Assembly (NCBI GenBank): GCA_029449235.1
Contig: JANATG010000007.1
Location: 1,302,001 to 1,366,000 of the forward strand
Reading direction: 5' to 3'
DNA length: 64,000 nt
Source: Linnemannia schmuckeri
Taxonomy: Eukaryota; Mortierellomycota; Mortierellomycetes; Mortierellales; Mortierellaceae
Part shown: positions 23,701 to 36,206 of the stretch, piece by piece
Numbering within the stretch: position 1 is the stretch's first letter
Layout of the letters: each line of letters begins with the position of its first letter
Translations under genes and position numbers: made by a program
The notes under the pieces: generated by a model
What the model was told of the DNA's origin: nothing
The model's input: only the letters and a program-made list of their open reading frames with translations
The model's database searches: none

Positions 23701-25734
23701 CGGCTTCCATTTGTTTATGTTCTCTCGACGACCATCCGTGCACAGAGATAACCCATCTCACCCTTACTCTCTCAAACTCACACACTCCTGCCAAAAAATA
23801 TATACGCACAAACAAAACGTCTAAACTGATGGACGCCCAAAAGGAAAATTTTGCGGATTCCCATGGATTCACCACAGAGAAGTAAGTGTGATCTACAGAC
23901 AGAGCATTACTGGTCATTTTTCAGTCCATATATGCATTCCTCAATTGCTCCGTGAATACATCCATTTGCCACCAGCGCAGCAATGCATACATCAAACGGC
24001 TTTTAAATACATTCAGACCACTTTTCTCTGTCCTTTTGTATGGTAAAACCTGGATGGAGAGCTGGGTTCAAGCTGTTTGGCCGTTCCTTTCCTCCCTTCC
24101 CTCCCCTGGGATCCTCCTAAAAGAGAATTGGCTGGGTCTTGTGAATCCACATTGCTCCAACTGGGACTGAGGGACAAAATGTCTCGAAAAGGAATATTAA
24201 GCTGGGTCAACAAAAGTATCTGGCGGCCCAGAGATCATCCCAAGTTGGCTACTTTCCATTGGCTATGCCTCGTTTCTAGGAACACCCGGCATACTTCAAA
24301 GAGGAAAAAACAGGCTACCAGCTTGAAAATCATCGCCTCCGCCACACACAAAAACAAAGACACCGATGCACATACGCAAAAAAAAGCGCTTGTCCAAGTC
24401 TAATCTCAATGGCATAAGTACAATATAGTGTTCTCCATGGGCAAAAGGTCTTTGAATAGACATGGAATTCCTAGCTGTCAGAAAAAAGAAGAGTCCAAGT
24501 TGTTCGACAGGTTCTAACAGGTACAGTCGTCAACAAGCAAGGCGGCGGGGTTACTAAGAGTGACCCCGACATGAAAGACACGGACAAAGAGATATGAAGT
24601 TGGCAATACATTGCGGTTTTTGGAATGCCGCCCTTCTTTCCCTTCCCCCTTCTCCTATTTTATTTCCCCTCACCTCATGAAAGATGATGATTGTCGACTG
24701 CAGAAAGAGGTTAGGGGGGGGGGAGGTATACAGTACTTGTAGTACAGTGGAGTGCGACCCCAATTTGTCGAGTGACGCATGATAATAAAAGATAGAGAAA
24801 GCCAATTGGACCAAAACGACGAGAGAAGAGAGCGAAAGGAGAGTGAGAGAAGAGTGTCCAGAGATAGAGATAGGGACAAAGACTAGATTTGGGCTTCTCC
24901 CCCCTGTGAGTGCCCATTTGCCGGATCTGAAGCTGGCTTCATCTCTCTTCAGTGTGTGTTTTTTTTTTTAAATATTTTTTTCCACTCCCTCAAAACCGAT
25001 TCAGGTTTCAGACTCGGATTTGGACTATTCAATCGACTTATTGAACATGACCAGCACAGACCTAAGCAAGGTTCATGATGATGATGATCCATGGGATGGG
25101 AATACTAAATCATCGCTTGTACAGCGACAATTTTGTTTATTTTGTTTGCTGACTGCAAAAACAAAGGGCAGCCAGTTAGCCAGCAGGCCAACAAGCCTGA
25201 TCGGTTGGCTTCAGAATCGACCGACGGGGTCATTTCAGTGGTGTCTCTCAAATACAAGGTCGGACGGGAGGCCCTTTTCTGGCCCTCTTCTCCTCCTTAC
25301 TCGTAGTATGTGCCGTGGAAAAGTAAAAAAAATTGCATCTCAACAATCGGCCGTGTATCACTCATTCAGTTAGTAGCCCTCGCTACCCTCTCCTCCGATC
25401 GAATCGCTTCAATGGTCTGTTTTTTTTCTTACATATAAAAGGCCATTACGATTCGCCGGTTGTTTTTTTTTTCTTTTCTTTCTCCTCATCAATCGATCCT
25501 TATTCCACTTTCATCCCCACCTTTTTAATATTTACTCCACATATCCTCCTCCTCCTTTCCTCCATTCCATCCCTTAATTCCTCTTCTTCCTCTTTATACC
25601 ATCTATTCTGAACGCGACCGCTCCAAACTCTTCACATCTCAATCGTATTCATTCCTCTCTCTCTCTCTCATTTTTACTCTTCCTCCCCCACATTTTGAAC
25701 ACTTAAAAACAACACCCCCTTTAATCTCTTCATC
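20722..25734. other. 5 kb gene-poor spacer
   Basis: No frame here shows family motifs or consistent splice logic. It contains tandem ggtt (20760-20777), an aagggaaag hexamer array (20926-20954), A runs (21420-21430, 21510-21532), T runs (21742-21755, 24960) and pyrimidine-rich DNA close to the transporter start (25480-25730, including a short CT repeat). Non-coding RNA cannot be excluded by eye. Confidence 0.55.
20926..20954. repeat. Hexamer purine repeat (gggaaa)
   Basis: Four to five copies of gggaaa on the + strand, upstream of the INSIG gene (which is on -). Seen directly. Confidence 0.85.
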
Positions 25735-27673
25735 ATGGACTCTCGAGAAGTCGGATTTCCAGGCTACATGGTCTATTGTGGTCTCATGGCCTCATTGACC
25801 TCATTATCCATTGGTTATGTTATCGGTTCGCCCAACGTCCCCGAAACTGCCATTCGTGGCACAGATGGTCACTGCGACCCTGCTGCTCCCCACAGTGGGT
25901 TCCCCGGGTGCTTCGAGTTTGCTGATCTCCTTTGGGTAAGTCTCTTTGATTACTTTTTTGATATTTTGTAGGGGAGTAGAAGAAAAAAATAACAGGTGTG
26001 CATTGTTATCTTGTTCCGCGTATCAACAAAAAGGCATGAATAACGTAACAAAAAAAAAGAATTCAATGACAAGAAGAAAGAAAGTTTCCCCACCCACAAC
26101 TACAAGGACACAATAATGCCTTTGTTTGCGTTCGTTGGCCGTTTGTCGCTCATTACTCCTCCTCCCGAGACATAATGTGCGCATTGTTTATCATGTTACA
26201 CAGAGTGCACAGAAAAACAATGTTGGGAGGGATAAGAGCTGTGTAATCCCGCCCTCCCGTTCCATGACATACACAACCCACGGACAATTGTTTGGATTTC
26301 TTGGTCGTCCTATCTTGATTGCCCAAACATTAACGTTAACGTTTATCCGTGTGTCATTTTTTCAACTGTCTTAACAGGGTTTCGCTGTCGGCTCCTTCTG
26401 TCTTGGTGCCTTGGCCGGTGGTCTCTCTGGAGGAACCGTCCAGAACGTCTTTGGCCGCAAGAAAACCATGTTCATCAGTAACATCTTCTTCATCGTTGGT
26501 GCTATTCTCCTCGCCTTGACCTATCACCAGGCCCAGTTCATTGTCGGTCGTATCATCATCGGTTTTGCCTGCGGTCTTGGAGGTGTCGTTGCCCCCACCT
26601 ACCTCGGAGAGATCTCGTCCATCAAGGGCCGTGGTACCATGGGAACCATGTATCAGCTTCTCATTGTCGTCGGTATCTTGATCTCCAATTTGATCGGTCT
26701 TGGCCTCAGCACTTCACCCAAGTGGCGCATCCTCCTCGCCATCAACGGTATTCCCCCCTTGATCCAGATGTTCTTGCTCCCCTCCCTTGTCGAGTCGCCC
26801 CGTTATCTCGTCTCCCAGAACCGCCTCGAGGAGGCCCGTGTTTCCCTTCAGAAGCTCCGTGGCTCCAACTCCAACATTGAGCACGAGTTTGCCGACATTG
26901 TTCAGTTGCTTTTGGGACGTGGTTCTTCCGCCGCTACTCGCCCCAACGAGGACTCTGCCTTTGAGGAGTACAAGGCCGACCCCGAGGCCGCCGTCACCGC
27001 CACCAACGCCGGTGCTTCCAAGAACTACTCGATCGTCCGTCTCTTTACCTCCGAGTGCAAGGGTCTCGCTCTTCTCGGAATCCTCATCCATTTTCTGCAG
27101 CAGGCTTCTGGTATCAACGGCTTGATCTACTACTCCACAACTTTCTTGGGCGATGTCTTCGGTTCTGGCAACTCTAAGTACATCACTGTCGGTGTTTCCT
27201 GCTGTAACTTGCTCGCCACCCTTGCCTCCGTCGCCTTGATCGATAGAACCGGTCGTCGTACTCTTCTCTTGATCTCCTTTGCCGGTGTCTCGCTCTCTTC
27301 CATCCTCTTGGTCATTGGTGCCTACGCCGATGTCGGTGTCCTAGTCGTCGTCGCTGTCTTCTTGTACACCGCCGCTTTCGCTATCGGTCTTGGTCCCATC
27401 CCATGGTTGTTGCTCTCCGAATTGTTGCCTACCTATGCTCTTTCCTCAGCCTCAGCCGTTGCCACAGGTGTCAACTGGGGTACCAACTTTGTCATTGGTC
27501 TTGTCTTCCCCTCGCTCAACAAGGGTCTCGGCAACGGTACCTTTATCCTCTTTGCCGCCTTCACTGCCTTTGGCTTCTTCTACACCTGGTTCTTTGTACC
27601 TGAGACGAGAGCTCGCTCCATCGAGGAGATTATGGCCGAGAAGGGTGTTGCCCCTCGATCTGATTACATGTAA
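25735..27673 (+). CDS. MFS sugar transporter, hexose/GLUT type
   Basis: Exons 25735-25935 and 26378-27673, with a 442-base intron (gtaagt...acag) in phase 0, give 498 residues, a normal length for the sugar porter family with 12 helices. Signatures seen in order: GRKK in the loop after helix 2, the VGRIIIGFACG stretch, ESPRYL after helix 6, QQASGINGLIYYS in helix 7, DRTGRR in the loop after helix 8, a GPIPWLLLSELLP segment in helix 10 and PETRARSIEEI at the C-terminus. These place it among facilitative or proton-coupled hexose transporters at the plasma membrane; the exact substrate cannot be read. The first extracellular loop is GTDGHCDPAA with several Cys. Codon choice is strongly C-biased at third positions, as in highly expressed fungal genes. 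Confidence 0.93.
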
Positions 27674-29300
27674 CAATACACTTTCCATTACTCTAGTCTT
27701 CATCATTACATTAGCGCTAGTCCATTACCCCGCACAGTCTGTAAATATAACTATTATTATTACTACCACATTCTGCCTTGTCTGAAAGTATGGTATTTGA
27801 AAAGGAACGATCGAACGAAGAAAAGCATTGTGGATGTAGAATATGGATCGGTCTTTGTTTTTTTCTTCTTTTTCAGGCCCAATTGAAATATGGATCCAAA
27901 ACCGTTAGGTAATCTTCATAACAGCGAAGCAGCAGTAGCAGTAGCAGTATATAGCAGCAAGCGAGCGGCAGTTGCGACACTGAAAAAGAAGCAGTGGGTG
28001 AGGAGAATAAGACGACCTGTCACCTTTTTTTAATTAGCCCATCTTCATCCTCGGTCCGCATTCTCCGGAGACAAAACGGCCACGACAGTGCATGGCATGG
28101 AATCACAGCGAGTGGTTGAAAAAAAAGGGCAAGTCAGGAGGAGTGGGGTAAAAAAAAAAAATGGGCGACAGGGATGTCCAAGGGGACAGGGATGTCCAAG
28201 GGGACAGGGATGATGAGATACAGCGATAAGCAACCTGCATCAACTAAAAACACAATAGTCGCGCCGCGCTGACAACACACACAACAAGTATACAAATCAT
28301 ATAAAGTACTCTTCTCGAAATGGTCCACTTCATTCCCATCCCATACCCATGGTTGAAACAAAAATGGAAAAGGTGCTCACTCGACTGACTGATGAACCCA
28401 ATACTCGCATGATAATCTAGATCCCATGGAGAAAAAATGAGAGGAAGACGACAAAAACGACGACGACGACGAGGGGCTAACGGTGTTCGGTGTTGCATAG
28501 ACTAGTGAAGAGGTACCCCTTCCGTTCCCTGTTGGGTAAAAGGGAAGTTGGAGCCCATTGTGATTCGCTCTTTTTGAGTGTCCGCCAAGGGGGTGGGGAG
28601 GGGAGATAGCGAGTCGGGGATAAGATAGGTACATCTTGGAAACGACTGATAATGAAAACAACGAATTTGCATGTCCGTTCAAAGGAGGGGAAAGGAAAGG
28701 AATGAGCGGCCAACGTTTATGCGGGGTGAAGGAGGGGAAGGGACGGAGGGGATTGAAGTTTGTCAGAAAGGAAAGGGTGTTAATTATCCTGTGGACTGTG
28801 GAGGGAAGCAAGTGAAAGGAAGGAAGGACGAAGGGAACAGACAGACAGGCAAGAAAAAGAAAGAATGAAGGGTTTGCAAGTGTACAATATGTTCCGACAT
28901 AGGGATTTATCACAAGAACACGGCCACTGACCACCGCTGCTCACTAATGAACACGAGACTCCTCCCTGCCCTGGGTGCGTGTAAAATGATCCAAAGGGTG
29001 TTTCATAATCATTCATCACCAGTATCACCGTCAGCATCATCATCATCATAAGTGATTAAAACAGACTCGGGTAACACACGCACGGATTGATCAATTGCGA
29101 GAAAATAAATAAATCACGAGCCACACTGGTTGACGGGTTAGGGACACAGTAGACTCTTGTTGCCTAATCGAGTCTTGGTCTTCCAAATGGAGTTGAATCG
29201 ATGAACGATCCAAATGAATCCTTCATCACTTTTTTTTTTTTTTTTGTAATTGGTCCTCTCGCCGAAAGTTAATAGTAATCTCAAGCAGGATAAAACAGAA

Positions 29301-29335
<35 letters not shown>

Positions 29336-30271
29336 TAAGAGAGATGGGGAATGACAGAATGATGAACATGAATCAAACTCTTCGGAAAGGGGCAGAAGGT
29401 GTTTGCTAACGGGCGTTGCTAAAAACAGCTTCAGTAAGCCTGTGCATTGCGCATGCCCTTGTAACCAATATCACCACTCCACCCTTTCCCCCCTCCTCTC
29501 TCCTTCGTTCATTTTTTGCTTCTCCCTCTCTTGGAACACAAACCGTTTTGCTATTTCTCGGGGGGAGTTTTGTTTTAAGGAACAGCAACAGGTCGCAGGG
29601 ACACCATTTGCGTCTTTTTGGTGTCAGCTTTCAGCTTCCATGCGCTTGTTTGGGGCAACCCACACGACACGATAGAGAAATACTGAAATGATAATTATAG
29701 AAAAGCAAAACAATAGACTAGGGGGTACAAAGGCCTGAATGACAGAATATGGCAATAAACTAGGGTATGACAATAGTTTCTTCGCGACACCAAATGGTAC
29801 GAAATACCCAATTGAACGATCAGCTGTCCATGGTCGTTTTTGTCCCATACGCGCGTCATGCTGTAACGATCGTTCTCCTCCATGACCCCTGGTCTATTTC
29901 ACATTCATTCCAAGACAAAGACAAAAGAAATATGCTGTTTTTGAAGTTTTTTTATTCTTTAAGGTACTTCAGTGCTTCTTTTTTTGAAGCTTGGGTTGGG
30001 TTGGGATATTAGTGAGTCTGGAAGGGTGTCTATATTGACAAAAAACGAACAGTACAGGAAGGTGGTTTTTTTTGCTAAAGAGCGTTGGGTATCATACAGT
30101 GGAGACCACTACCAACGGTTTGAAAGCTCTTTCGCATCATGAATCTCTATGGGTGGGCGGAGGAGTCGGATATTTGCTGCAGTTGAGGGGATGATGATGA
30201 TGATGCTGATGTTGGTGTTGTTGGTGAGAAAGTCACTGTGGCAAATCCTGCACTAAACAAGTTTTGTTCGT
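27674..30271. other. Convergent gene-poor spacer
   Basis: It lies between the transporter (+) and a GPI-anchored protein gene (-). It contains a short 18-base tandem repeat (28165-28210), T runs near 29230, an A run at 29301-29331 and ATG/CAT trinucleotide repeats near 29030 and 30190. I see no supported gene. Confidence 0.55.
28165..28210. repeat. 18-base tandem repeat
   Basis: The unit gggatgtccaaggggaca is present about 2.5 times head to tail. Seen directly. Confidence 0.8.
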
Positions 30272-30820
30272 TTAAAGGAACATAAGGGCACCGGCAGCGA
30301 TAGCAGCGGCACCAGCGAGAACGGGGGTAACGATAGAGGCACCGGATCCCTTAACAGGGGTGGTGGTGGCGGAGTTGGCAGCGCCGCTGGCGCTAGAGGG
30401 CTTGGACGCGGCCTCCTTGGACTTGATGAGGAACTTGCCAGAGTAGACATCCTTGGCACCGACGATCAAGCGGAGAGAGTAGATGTGTCCGCTGTCGGCC
30501 TCCGAGGCTGGGGGGGACCAGTTGTTGTGGCCAGAGGGACCGGTGCAGTCCATGGTACCGAGAACCGCGACGAGGGAGGCAGCTAAGGGGTTGTCAGCCT
30601 TAATAAGCTGAATCTCGACGGCGGTAGGGTTGGGGGCGACGACATCTCCGGAGGCGCAGGAGGTGCTCCAAGAGAAGGTGTAGTTTCCACCAGCAATGTA
30701 GACAGTGCTAAGATCGCCCTCGTTAGAGACGGGGTCGTTGAAGTGGATGTGGTTGGGAACGACGGCCTGGACGGTGGCAGCGAGGGCCAAAGTGGCAGCG
30801 AGGATGGTCTTGGCGAGCAT
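30272..30820 (-). CDS. Small secreted GPI-anchored protein, Kre9/Knh1-like (Ser/Thr-rich membrane anchor family)
   Basis: Intronless, 182 residues from ATG 30820. A further in-frame Met upstream would destroy the signal peptide. Residues 1-19 (MLAKTILAATLALAATVQA) are a clear signal peptide. Residues 20-125 fit the Kre9/Knh1 beta-sandwich domain: NHIHFNDPVSNEGD, YIAGGNYTFSW, a Cys pair (TSC, DCTG) and an EIQLIKAD strand. A Ser/Ala/Thr linker follows, then GSGASIVTPVLAGAAAIAAG with a hydrophobic end, the form of a GPI attachment signal. Proteins of this kind sit on the outer membrane leaflet or in the wall. Kre9 and Knh1 are needed for beta-1,6-glucan, but many small paralogs in early fungi have no known role. 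Confidence 0.85.
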   Translation of the reverse strand: MLAKTILAATLALAATVQAVVPNHIHFNDPVSNEGDLSTVYIAGGNYTFSWSTSCASGDVVAPNPTAVEIQLIKADNPLAASLVAVLGTMDCTGPSGHNNWSPPASEADSGHIYSLRLIVGAKDVYSGKFLIKSKEAASKPSSASGAANSATTTPVKGSGASIVTPVLAGAAAIAAGALMFL

Positions 30821-32758
30821 TATGAATATAAATGAAGGAGATGGAGGAGAGGGATTGGTGGTGGAGTGGAAGAGATGGAGAAAAACGAAGAGGAAAGAAA
30901 ACAAAAAAAGAGAAGAAAAAAGAGTTGGGGATCAGGGTATTTTTAAAGGCAATCTGTTGGAGAGGAAGAGGCTGGCGCTAGGTGTGGATGGATGGTGATC
31001 TCTTATGCCAGACCACAACAAAAACAGCAGCACAGGGGCAAGAGAGGGAAGTTTGGACAGTAGGACAAGGTAAACCCAGGTAAATAGGAAATAGAACAAG
31101 AACAACGGACTTGGCTGGACCGAGAAACGGAGAGCCAGGGACTGAGAAGGAAAACGAGAAAATGAAAGAAAAAAAAAAGGATACACTCTTTGAGAGCCCT
31201 TTTTTGCACCACTGTAGACCATTTAAATTGTCTAGCTGTAATTATAACTAGTCCCTGATCTATGGTTGGATTGGTTTGATTAGGTCCAACAGGGGTTTTG
31301 CCTCTTTTTATTTTTTTCTATTCTGGCCTTTTCTTCTTCTCCTACCTACCTCGATCCATAGCACAATCAGTTGTTGCTTGTCTATTGTTGTTGAATATTG
31401 GATGTCTTTGGTGTTGTCTCTGTCATTGTTGCTCCGGTCCCCTGTTCATGGCTGCTGATGTTGCCTTTTTCATATGTCGAAATGATGAGATCAATCATAA
31501 AAAAAAGGCAGGCGACCCAGGGGTGCTGATTTTATAATTGATTCTTGTCTATGTTCTAAGAAATAGCGACAGAGACAGACAAATGGACAAAACACGTTTG
31601 ATTTTGCCTACCTTCAAAAACAAGATAACAAGCCCACCAATCCCGGGGAATAAGGAAAAGGGTCCTTTGAATTGTTTTGTGTTACGTGTGGAGCTGTTGT
31701 TTGTTTGTTATTATTCTCTGTTACCCAGAAAAACGTACTTGATTTTTTGGGGGACATGAAAATGCAGTGTAACTATCCAAACAAACACTTAACATCACAC
31801 ACGAGTAAGTAACCGAGAAAGCGAGACAAAGAGAGCAGCAACAGCAACAACAACAGAAAAAAAAAAAAAAAAAAAAAAAAGACCCCGAGAACTGAACAAT
31901 GGTTTTATTATCATCAAAACAAAGAAGAGATCCACTTATTGGATTTTGAGAGCTTACAACCTCACTTAACCAGAAATTGCTCATTCAGTCTCATAGGGCC
32001 ATTTTCTGTCTCTTTCTCTCTCTCACTCTTCCAACCCGCAGGCAAGCCCTAAAAAAACTACCTAAAACACTCGCACATCGCAGATACCAGTAAGGCCAAG
32101 CTCTCATTCTGGCATCTTTTAAGAAACTGCGAGAGTGATCCTTCGTTTATAGATATTAAGATATTGCCATCGGTTTATGCTCTTGACCTACAACATGCAA
32201 CGAAGGGGAGCGAGTAAAGGAAAGCCGTCTTTCTTGACTCTTTTGGCACCTGATGCGCAAACGTCGATTGTATTCTGGTCAAGAATAAGGTTCATGCACC
32301 CTCACGGAAGCAAGAGTTGCTTCATGTCTCAGTCATGAAGGATGCCTCGTCCCTCAGGCTTCAGAAGACGATAAAAGAAAACACGAAATCACAATGCCAT
32401 AAACTTTTTTCTACGCCTTTTGTACGCTACTAGATCTTGTGCTTTGTGCAACAGCATTTTTTCTAGAAAAAGAACCCGTGTGTTTCTCCACAGTGACTTT
32501 CTATTCTCATCAACAACTTCCGGACGGTGGTGTGGTGTTGTTGCTGAATCTATTGTTGTTTTCGGAAGGACACAAGAACACAATTTTGTGGTCAATCCAA
32601 ACGTCAATTTTCAAATTTAGATGCATTGATTTTGTGTTAGAGCGTGGGCCTGCGCTCATAAAAATAGATGAGGGTTCCATCCTCTCATGTTACTGCATCC
32701 AAAGAGTATGTATATCTTACTTCCGACCCTGTCATCGAACAGCGCACAACAACAAGGC

Positions 32759-32783
32759 TCTCTCTCTCTCTCTCTCTCTCTCT
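32759..32783. repeat. (CT)n microsatellite
   Basis: About 12 CT dinucleotides in an unbroken run. Seen directly. Confidence 0.9.
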
Positions 32784-35317
32784 CACTTTCTCGTTCAACG
32801 AGACAAGCTGCAGTAATGAAGAGGAAGAGAGCTAAAGAGAACAGGCTGACCCTGCTCTGCTCCATTCGGCTTCTCGTCAGCCTGGTGTATGAGAGCAGTC
32901 ATCTTCATAGATATCGCTGACCAAAAAATAGAAAAAATAACCTTGTTTGCACCATCTGACTTATTCTTAGGGAACCTAAGTACCAAAGGAATCCATTCGT
33001 CTATCTCTTTGTTATAACTGGATAAAGGAGCTCCAGAGTGGCACAACATTCTTTCATTCTTGGTTGGTAATGAACCCACAGACTCCACTTTTCATTCTCG
33101 GCGTGAACCACATTCCACGCCAAAACATTCCGCCCCTCCTTCCTATAGGCCTAATAACGTTGATATCAGTATGTGAAGAACCGGTTTTTTAAACTGTCAA
33201 GCACAAGCCATGCGCCAGTGGTTTTTCGGACATTTCTTTTGTTACATCGGCGGCGTCCTCATTTCTTTCTTCCTTTTCTCGCTTTTTGTCGTTTCAAATT
33301 CACAGCGTTCTATGAGCGGGAAAAAATGGTGGCGCCTCTTTCGTTCAATCGCGTCGCTTTGGATCTCATTTTCAATTCTGAGATAAATACCAACCAAAAG
33401 CTCCTCCTTAAGAGCGTATAGATAGCTCGTTTCATGCTCCATCGCTTCAACTCCCATTTTCACACTGCCTTCGCTCACGATTAATCACTTTCTTTCCTTA
33501 TTTTTACCATCATAACAATCTATCATACCCTCTCTTTTCATTCCACGCTCCAACTAGCGTCAAAAAAAACTACTACTGAGCTGAAGGAGCGCGATAGAAC
33601 ACGAAAGGCAGTAAAGAACGACGACGAACGCATGAACGAAGTATCAAAAGATGGTTCTAGCCAAACTGTTAGTTTGTCTGACCAGGTTTTTTTTTCTGAT
33701 AGCCTTCAAGCCGTCGTTGTTGTTGTTGTCCTATTCGTCGTACTGTTCGTGTTGACCCCTTTTTCCTTTTGCATTTCTTTCACCTTTTTTTCTCTCACTT
33801 GTGTTCTTTTGGCTTTGCTCTTTTTATGATTGCATTAAACCTTGTCGCCAGTTTTATCCGCGATTTTTGTTTCGTGGTTACATAATTTCGAGTGCAGCTC
33901 AACCTTCTGGACGCTCCATCCATCCATGCCTGCTCCCCTATTATTTTTTTTCTTTCTTGTCTTTTCTTTTTGGCTCCGCGTATAAACATCTAGTCTCACT
34001 TTGCACACTTGGCGCACCTAACGAAAACAACATTCCTATGTTGTGGTAACTGCATCGCTGTTACTATTACTCTGTCTGCCGTTGGTGTAAAGTTGGGCAA
34101 TGGAACGCCAACGTCACCTTGTTTGATCGTGCATCGATGTCGTTTGGGCTGAAGACAAGAGAGGGAGTGTGAATAAAAGAGTTGGCATATTTTTCTCACA
34201 CCCGAAATAACACTTCTACGCCAAAAATACCTTCTTGACGCCACTCTTTCCCGAGGAATCATTGCATCCGGTTGTTATATTAGGTCGCCAATGTGCAGCG
34301 CAGAGACATGATCTATGACAGGAAGGAAGAATAACAAAATACCAGTGTTTGAGGAAGAAGTCTTTATTTCTATTCTCTTTTAGGCAGTTCTTTGTTGGAC
34401 CACTTGTTTGTTTTTGCCATGGAGAGAGAAGGGGAGAGAGTCTGGTAGTCAGGAATAGGGTCGTTTTTTTTTTTTTTTTTTATTAAAGGTGCTCAGAGTT
34501 CATAGTATGCATATGCTCTTTTGATCAACCCAAATAAAACCAGAGAAGTTAAGAAAAGGCGAGAAAGGTGGAGTTAGTGTAGGGAAAAAATAGCGAGCAA
34601 CCAGTGCTCATCAAGAAAACAAAGTTGACCTGACCTTTTGGCCGTTGATCCTCTTGCTCCTCCTTTTTCGCTGTTGCTAAAACTATGAAGGAAGAAGAAT
34701 ACAAAAGAGGGTGAAAGAGAAGGAATTGGTAGATTTGACAGGGTGTTATGTTAGTACAGAAACATCGAGCGATGGTTGGTTGATTGTAGGACGAGGTTAT
34801 TTATTCGATCGTAAAAAAAAGTGCTCTCTGCTTTTTTTTTTTATTTTGCACACGAAGGTAATAAACAAGAGAGAAGGCAAAAATGGAAGCGAGCGACAAC
34901 AAAGGGTGAAGGAGGAGGACGACAGCAAGCAGGGTAAGCAAACCATGTCTCTCTTCTCCCTATGGTCTCTCAGGCACGATAGAGAAGGAGAGGCAAGTGC
35001 TCTCTCTGTTTTCCATTTCGTACTTCGTGCCCTTTCGGCTTTTGGGTTGGTCGATAGGACATTTGGACGACTGGGGTAAAAATTGCTGCTGTAGTTCTCA
35101 GTCATCATTGCCTCGTTCTGGTTGACAAAGAATAATTCTGGAAGTGGTGGTTCCTGAACTGCTGGTGAATGATATTGACGATATAATGACGATGGTGACG
35201 ATACTGGTGATGTCCGAATGGAGACCCGTCGGATCCTATTCATATCAGACTCTACGACTGGTTGAGCCAATAGAGCCAGGCCATCAGTTCATTAGTAGAG
35301 CTCTCGTTCTTGTCTTC

Positions 35318-35416
35318 GTATTCATCCTATTCACCCTATTCACCCTATTCATCCTATTCACCCTATTCATCCTATTCACCCTATTCATCCTATTCACCTT
35401 ATTCATCCTTTTCACC
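35318..35416. repeat. 9-base minisatellite, unit cctattcac/cctattcat
   Basis: About eleven head-to-tail 9-mers in which the last base alternates between C and T, so that much of the array also reads as an 18-base higher-order unit. The final copies are degenerate (cttattcat, ccttttcac). Seen directly. Confidence 0.9.
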
Positions 35417-36206
35417 TACCTGTCCCTGTCCCGTGTGTCCCTTCCTTTTCCCCTTCAACCCCTGTCCTGCCCACACTTTTCATTTCTCTTTTCTCTCTTC
35501 TCTTCTCTTCTTTTCCTCTCTTCCTTTTCTTTTTCCTCTTCATCTTTGATCCCCTTCCGTTCATCATCCCTCTACATCCCTCCATTCTTCACCTCACCCC
35601 CCTCCCCCCCTCCCCGTGGCATTCTCTATTCGCCATCCCTCCCTTGCCCAATCCCCGGCCAACCCCTCTCATCATCACCATCCCTTTCCCTAATCGAGCC
35701 CATACCCCACTTCTCTCTCCAACACTCCTTCCTCATAATACTTCATACCCTCGCCGTTGCTTCGTCCAGTCCACCTCTCTCCATCCTTTCCTCACGAATT
35801 ATCCTTCCCTTCGTCCTACACTTGGACCTTCCTTCGTTTCTCTGCATACCCTTCACTCGTAACCCGCATACCTCTCTTGCACCTATCAGACAGCTGGCCT
35901 GACTGCTTTGTACTTTTTCCCTTTCCTCTCACTCTTTGTACTTCTTATTCTTCCGCGCTAAAAAAAAGGTACTGGCAGAACATGGCTTACATACCATCTT
36001 CGAACAGGGCAATGGCGCTAAGACTGAGAGCAACACTCCTCCCCCAAGTCTCGACTATCCAATTGACTGATTGTCGACTGTCGCAATACTCGACTCGGTG
36101 GAAGAACTGTTGAATGCCCCTTAGTGTCATATTCTAACCCCTTTTTTCCACAACCGCTCTTTCCGTCCAATTGTTCGGCTGTTTCTTAACTGCATATATA
36201 GACAGC

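Larger units (their letters stand above)
30821..36206. other. 5.4 kb gene-poor spacer
   Basis: No frame here carries recognisable domains. Contents seen: an A23 run near 31857-31880, a CT microsatellite at 32759-32783, T runs (34466-34482, 34830), a 9-base tandem array (35318-35416) and a 500-base pyrimidine-rich stretch (35400-35900) before the SH3 gene. The frame at 35144-35902 is a translation of these repeats. Confidence 0.55.

Noticed and set aside
28165..28210. Short direct repeats considered as a CRISPR-like array
   Set aside because: Contiguous 18-base tandem units without spacers, in a fungal nuclear context; it is a minisatellite.
28377..28934. A 185-residue minus-strand frame
   Set aside because: No family motifs, ordinary low-complexity composition, and a Ser run from triplet repeats.
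35144..35902. A 252-residue open frame rich in Phe, Leu and Ser
   Set aside because: It translates a 9-base minisatellite and pyrimidine-rich DNA; no domain, no splice logic, and other frames are just as open.
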